This document shows, piece after piece, positions 8,865-11,774 of a DNA stretch of 11,774 bases. A model generated the notes under the pieces. That model was not told where the DNA came from. It saw nothing but the letters and a program-made list of their open reading frames with translations, and ran no database searches. The translations under genes and the position numbers were made by a program. The stretch comes from Pleurotus ostreatus/Saccharomyces cerevisiae fusant (lineage: Eukaryota; Opisthokonta): positions 1 to 11,774 of the forward strand of contig JAMQCK010001122.1 in the NCBI GenBank assembly GCA_024196135.1, given 5' to 3'. Positions within the stretch are counted from its first letter, which is position 1, and the number at the start of each line of letters is the position of its first letter.

Positions 8865-9017
8865 CGATGTCGCCTCGTCGTTCGCGTAGACATTCTCGCC
8901 TCGGAATCCTCGAGGCATTCCCGCCTCAGCATCCTGGACGACGATCTCGCCTCGGCGTTCGCGGAAATCATCTCATTCAACGGCCTCGAAAACAACCTCA
9001 CCTCAGCAGCCTCCAGG
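8865..9017 (+). repeat. Imperfect 24-27-bp minisatellite, about six units
   Basis: Units start near 8865, 8891, 8916, 8942, 8969 and 8993. Most contain a CTCGCCTCGG or CTCACCTCAGC-like core followed by a C/T-rich tail. Unit lengths of 24-27 bp shift frame from unit to unit, which argues against a coding repeat even though open frames cover both strands (8472-9194 on +; a long one on -). Confidence 0.55.
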
Positions 9018-9502
9018 ATGCGCTCCCTTCCACTTCCCCAACGACGCTCGCCCTGTCGACTGCATACGGCTTCTTTGGTCGAGGTGGAGTCGCAACGATA
9101 CGAGACGCGGCGCGGGCGGCGAGGCGTGTTGAGGAGAATGCGTTTGAGTTGGATGTGCCGAGGGTGGGATGCGTCGAAGGGGACGTGGAGGTGAGTCCTT
9201 GCGAAGGCAGGAAGGCAGGAGAGCGCTGAAGGGGGACCGCGGATAAGGTGGGGGATGGGGGGTGGCGGAACGGGGAGGAATGCGGAAAATTGAGCATGAT
9301 AGGCGGAAGGGAGAAGGTGGAGGGGGGAGCGAAGGGAGGAGGGGGACGAGGGTTGAGCAGATGCGCCGAAGGGCGCGCGCCGGGTGCGTTTTTCAAGGAG
9401 TGGAGAAGCGATGCGGAGAAGGGGTGATGAAGGCACAGCGGAGGGGGAGCGAAGGGATGAGTGAAGTGAAAGGGAAAATGTGTCGGTGGGAGCGTAGGTG
9501 GA

Positions 9503-9584
9503 GAAGGAAGCGAGGGGATGTCTGAGGGACGCGAGGGGAGGGCCGAGGGACGCGAGGGGAGGGCCGAGGGTCGCGAGGAGTGCC
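9503..9584 (+). repeat. 21-bp purine-rich tandem repeat, about four units
   Basis: Units are 9503-9523 (degenerate), 9524-9544, 9545-9565 and 9566-9584 (19 bp). The two middle units are identical (GAGGGACGCGAGGGGAGGGC plus C). Confidence 0.85.
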
Positions 9585-10451
9585 TCAAACGCGCGAGCCA
9601 GGAGTGCCCCAAAGGGACGAGGAAGGAGTGTGGGGTAGTATGCGCGAGGTCGGGGGCGATGAGGCGTAGGGGGTGGGGGGTGAGAAACAGCGCGAGGGGG
9701 GTAGGCGAAGGGTCGAGTAGGACGGGGTTCGAAGGGGGGTGGAAAGGGCTCTGCTTGCGACCTGCGAGGGGTGGCGCGAAGGCCCAGAGGAGATGCCAGG
9801 CCCGCGAAAGTGGGGGACAGAGAGGGCGGAAGAGAACGGGGGAAGGTAGGTGGACAGGTGCGGTGCGCATGGAAGAGTTTCGGTGGGAGGGGGGCGTGAG
9901 GGGCGGGTGCGGACGTCTCGCGGACAGGGCCGGCGGGGGAGATGAGGGGGAGGAGAATGGCGGGGGAAAATGGTGAGAGAGTCGAATGGCGGGGCAAGAA
10001 GGAGGAGGATGGAATCGACGCGCTCAAAGATAAGGGCAGGTGAGGGGTGTGGGATGAACGGGAAGGGCGCGAAGGGAAGGGAGGGGGGAAGAACGAGGAG
10101 GGGAAGAGAACAGGACGAGGGGAGGCAGGAAAAACGAGGGCGAAGGGGGGGATTAGGGGAGGAGGAGGAGGAGACGAGCAGGGGGGATTGCGCGCGTCGA
10201 ACGCGAGACGTCAAGGAGGCGGTGGTGGTTCGGGAAGCCAGAGAGGCGGGGACGGTGGGGTGAGCCAGGGATGCAGGGGTCCGGCGAGCGAGCTGGAGTG
10301 AGTGAGATCAGGAAACGGCGGCGGGTGGGCATGATGTGGCTGGTGGAGGTGGGAAGCGTGAAGGGAGGGGGGAAGCGTGAGGGGGTGGGAGAAAGCGCTA
10401 AAAACAGTGGATGGAAGCGCCAACTGAAGGTGTGGGGGATGAGGAAGAAGA

Positions 10452-10476
10452 GGGTGGGGGAAGGGTGGGGGTGGGG
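10452..10476 (+). other. G-quadruplex motif
   Basis: Five G-runs of length 3, 5, 3, 5 and 4 are separated by loops of 1, 2, 1 and 1 nt (GGGTGGGGGAAGGGTGGGGG then TGGGG). This is a very short-loop arrangement expected to be stable on the + strand. It lies at the end of the polypurine tract just before strand polarity reverses. Confidence 0.8.
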
Positions 10477-10557
10477 CTCGACGGAGGATGAACCCACGTC
10501 ACGACCGCACGGCCGAGGATGGTGGACGTGGCGCCGGGGCGAGGCGAGTATTGCGTT

Positions 10558-10745
10558 TTCTCCCATGGCCCTTCTCGTGTTTCCTCCCTATCCCGTCCCC
10601 TACCCGCTACCTCCATCCGTCCCTTCCCTTCCTCTCACCCCTTCCCTCCCTTTGCTCTTGTCTCTCCCCTCTTCCGACTCCCTCCCCTTCCTCTCCCTTC
10701 TCTTTCAATGCCCTCTCTCTCGCCCCTTCCCGCCGCCTCTCCTCC
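10558..10745. other. Polypyrimidine (C/T-rich + strand) block
   Basis: The + strand switches to nearly pure C and T (CCCTTCCCTTCCTCTCACCC-like text). Open frames in all forward phases here (for example 10488-10820) follow from the absence of purines, so no gene is called. The block ends at a short balanced stretch with a hairpin at 10822-10839. Confidence 0.75.
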
Positions 10746-10821
10746 TCGCCGCAAGATCGTTATTCGCTGGGATACGCAGATGCCTCCCGAGATACGGGGG
10801 CGGGCGCGGTCGTCTATTGAA

Positions 10822-10839
10822 TAATATCGTCAGATATTA
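10822..10839. repeat. 7-bp inverted repeat, AT-rich hairpin
   Basis: TAATATC, loop GTCA, GATATTA. A small perfect palindrome in one of the few AT-rich spots of the right flank, between the pyrimidine block and the next purine block. Function unknown. Confidence 0.7.
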
Positions 10840-10844
10840 AGTGT

Positions 10845-11330
10845 CGAGGGAAGGAGGTGAGAAGGAGAAAACGTCGGACGCTACGTGTCCGAGTCGACGA
10901 AGGGAGAGGCAACTCGCGGACGGAGAAGGAGGAACGACGTGGGATTGGGGAAGGAAGGAGGCTGAAAGAAGACGGAAGAGCGTAATTCGCGTGCTGAACA
11001 CCGGGAGGCCATGAGGGCACAGATCTGCGGAGACCATCTACGACCGACCTGTCAAGGTACATTTACGGGTAAAGTGAACGACGGGTAAAATGGACGACGG
11101 GCGGGGGACGGTGATGACCAGCCGCGTAATGGTCTCCGGTAACGAGGGCTATAGTTCTTCTCGGGCGGACCGCACGACTCAATCGCCGGCGACGAACACG
11201 CATATGTCCCCGCGCGCGCGCGTGAGTAAGCCCGGCCATTCACGCAGCATCGTAGGGGCAAGCCCTATCTCCTCTGCCGCCTCCACTCGCTGAAAACGTA
11301 CGCTGCCTTTCATTCCTCAGTCCTCGGTGC
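10845..11330. other. Mixed stretch without a supported gene
   Basis: A purine-rich block (about 10845-10990) is followed by balanced sequence. At 11065-11096 two 16-bp units (ACGGGTAAAGTGAACG, ACGGGTAAAATGGACG) are followed by a third partial unit. A short + frame from ATG 11090 reaches a good donor (GTGAGT at 11222) and could splice to 11321, but the second exon would run into purine low-complexity sequence, so I do not call it. An alternating CG run lies at about 11210-11221. Confidence 0.4.
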
Positions 11331-11337
11331 GAATCTC

Positions 11338-11535
11338 AGGGGAGGGAGGAGGGGAGGGAAGGGAAGGGGGAGAAGTTCAGGTGAGGGGTGGGGAAGGAAA
11401 GGGAGGGCGGGGTGGGAGGTGATGGAGGATGGGAGAATCGACGGGGAAGGGGATGCAGTAGGCGGGGGAGTGGGGAGGGACGAGATTGGGATGAGGGCGG
11501 AACTTGAAAAGGGGGGATGTGAAGAGAGAAGAGGA
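11338..11535. other. Purine-rich block, no gene
   Basis: G/A-rich + strand similar to the 9190-10480 tract, with GGGAGG and GGGAAGG runs. No coding signal beyond composition-driven open frames. Confidence 0.7.
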
Positions 11536-11596
11536 CATATATGCGTCGTGCTAGAGGCGCCGTCAGAAGCGAGAGAGGATGGGAGTGAAAAAGACG

Positions 11597-11774
11597 TACC
11601 TCAGCCCTCCGAAGAGCAGAGTGGTCGAGAACCTCCGCCGCCAGGACGCACGATTCGACCATAGAGTGCGATCGTCAGGCTTGGGTTCAAGGACTTGCGC
11701 AAGCATGGGAGGCGAGCAAAGTACAGTCGCAAAGCTGGAGCGAGATGGCATTTGTGAAGGTATACAACCCCATG
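11597..11774 (+). CDS. Possible partial exon running off the right edge
   Basis: After the purine block the composition becomes balanced, and one + frame (codons starting at positions divisible by 3) is open from after a TGA near 11586 to the end. It reads IECDRQAWVQGLAQAWEAS, continues through QSWSEMAFVKVYNPM, and looks protein-like (several Trp, charged and hydrophobic residues mixed). An ATG at 11745 has a strong context (G at -3, G at +4), and a possible GTATAC donor lies at 11760. A second + frame from ATG 11579 is also open. The family is not recognised and strand and frame are uncertain. Confidence 0.25.

Larger units (their letters stand above)
9190..10480. other. About 1.3-kb polypurine (G/A-rich + strand) tract, no gene called
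   Basis: The + strand is overwhelmingly G and A with few pyrimidines. Because stop codons read on the C/T-rich complement need purines, very long open frames arise there for free (for example 8663-10027 on -, 454 codons of mostly P, S, L, R, F and H), and I do not treat them as genes. Four 21-bp purine units at 9503-9584 (GAGGGACGCGAGGGGAGGGC core) lie inside it. Confidence 0.75.

Noticed and set aside
8472..9194. 241-codon + frame starting at an ATG after the NLR-like gene
   Set aside because: It runs through a 22-bp duplication and a minisatellite whose unit lengths shift frame, has no recognisable domain, and overlaps open frames on the other strand.
9724..9740. GGGGTTCGAAGGG resembling a tRNA B box
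   Set aside because: No A box, acceptor stem or cloverleaf around it; it sits in purine low-complexity DNA.
8663..10027. 454-codon open frame on the minus strand, rich in P, S, L, R and F
   Set aside because: It lies mostly in the purine-rich + strand tract; the C/T-rich complement contains almost no stop codons, other minus frames are also long and open, and no domain or intron signals are seen.
10271..10840. 189-codon + frame spanning the purine-to-pyrimidine switch
   Set aside because: Composition-driven openness; low-complexity G/E/R then P/L/S peptide with no signals.

Overview
The window looks like nuclear DNA of a filamentous fungus, most likely an Agaricomycete-type basidiomycete. 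It is GC-rich. Its one clear gene is broken by nine very short introns (47-54 nt) with GTRNGT-like donors, CTNAY-type branch sites and YAG acceptors. That gene belongs to a protein class expanded in such fungi. No rRNA, tRNA, CRISPR array or complete transposon is visible.

Layout. Positions 1-720: a GA-rich edge with a GGAGGGA microsatellite, four 21-bp repeat units and a perfect 12-bp inverted repeat; no convincing gene. Positions 720-1472: a weak spliced coding candidate. Positions about 1214-3190: three diverged head-to-tail copies of a unit of roughly 600-650 bp. The copies share an aligned ATG and an aligned intron, but each is broken, so this looks like a decayed tandem gene family whose product I do not recognise. 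Positions 3190-3740: intergenic DNA and probable promoter. Positions 3876-8153: an intact ten-exon gene for a fungal NLR-like (STAND) receptor of 1273 aa. Its parts are a Ser/Pro-rich N-terminus carrying a duplicated basic motif, a Goodbye-type helical domain, a NACHT NTPase, a winged-helix-like segment and about nine ankyrin repeats. Positions 8154-9190: 3' flank with a 22-bp direct repeat and a minisatellite. Positions 9190-10480: a long stretch with nearly all purines on the + strand, ending in a strong G-quadruplex motif. Strand polarity then switches to a pyrimidine block at 10558-10745, and purine-rich blocks return at 10845-10990 and 11338-11535. Positions 11590-11774: normal composition returns, with a possible coding segment running off the right edge.

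How it fits together. Only the NLR-like gene can be assigned a role: a signal-transducing NTPase switch, by family analogy in non-self recognition, programmed cell death or symbiont/pathogen sensing. The ankyrin array would be the sensor, NACHT the switch and Goodbye the effector or adaptor end. The most unusual points are the decayed tandem array next to it, two in-frame stop-free introns flanking a 25-nt exon that encodes most of the P-loop, the duplicated N-terminal motif, and recent-looking 201-bp duplications in the ankyrin region. All functional statements are inferred from motifs read by eye; no database search was possible.
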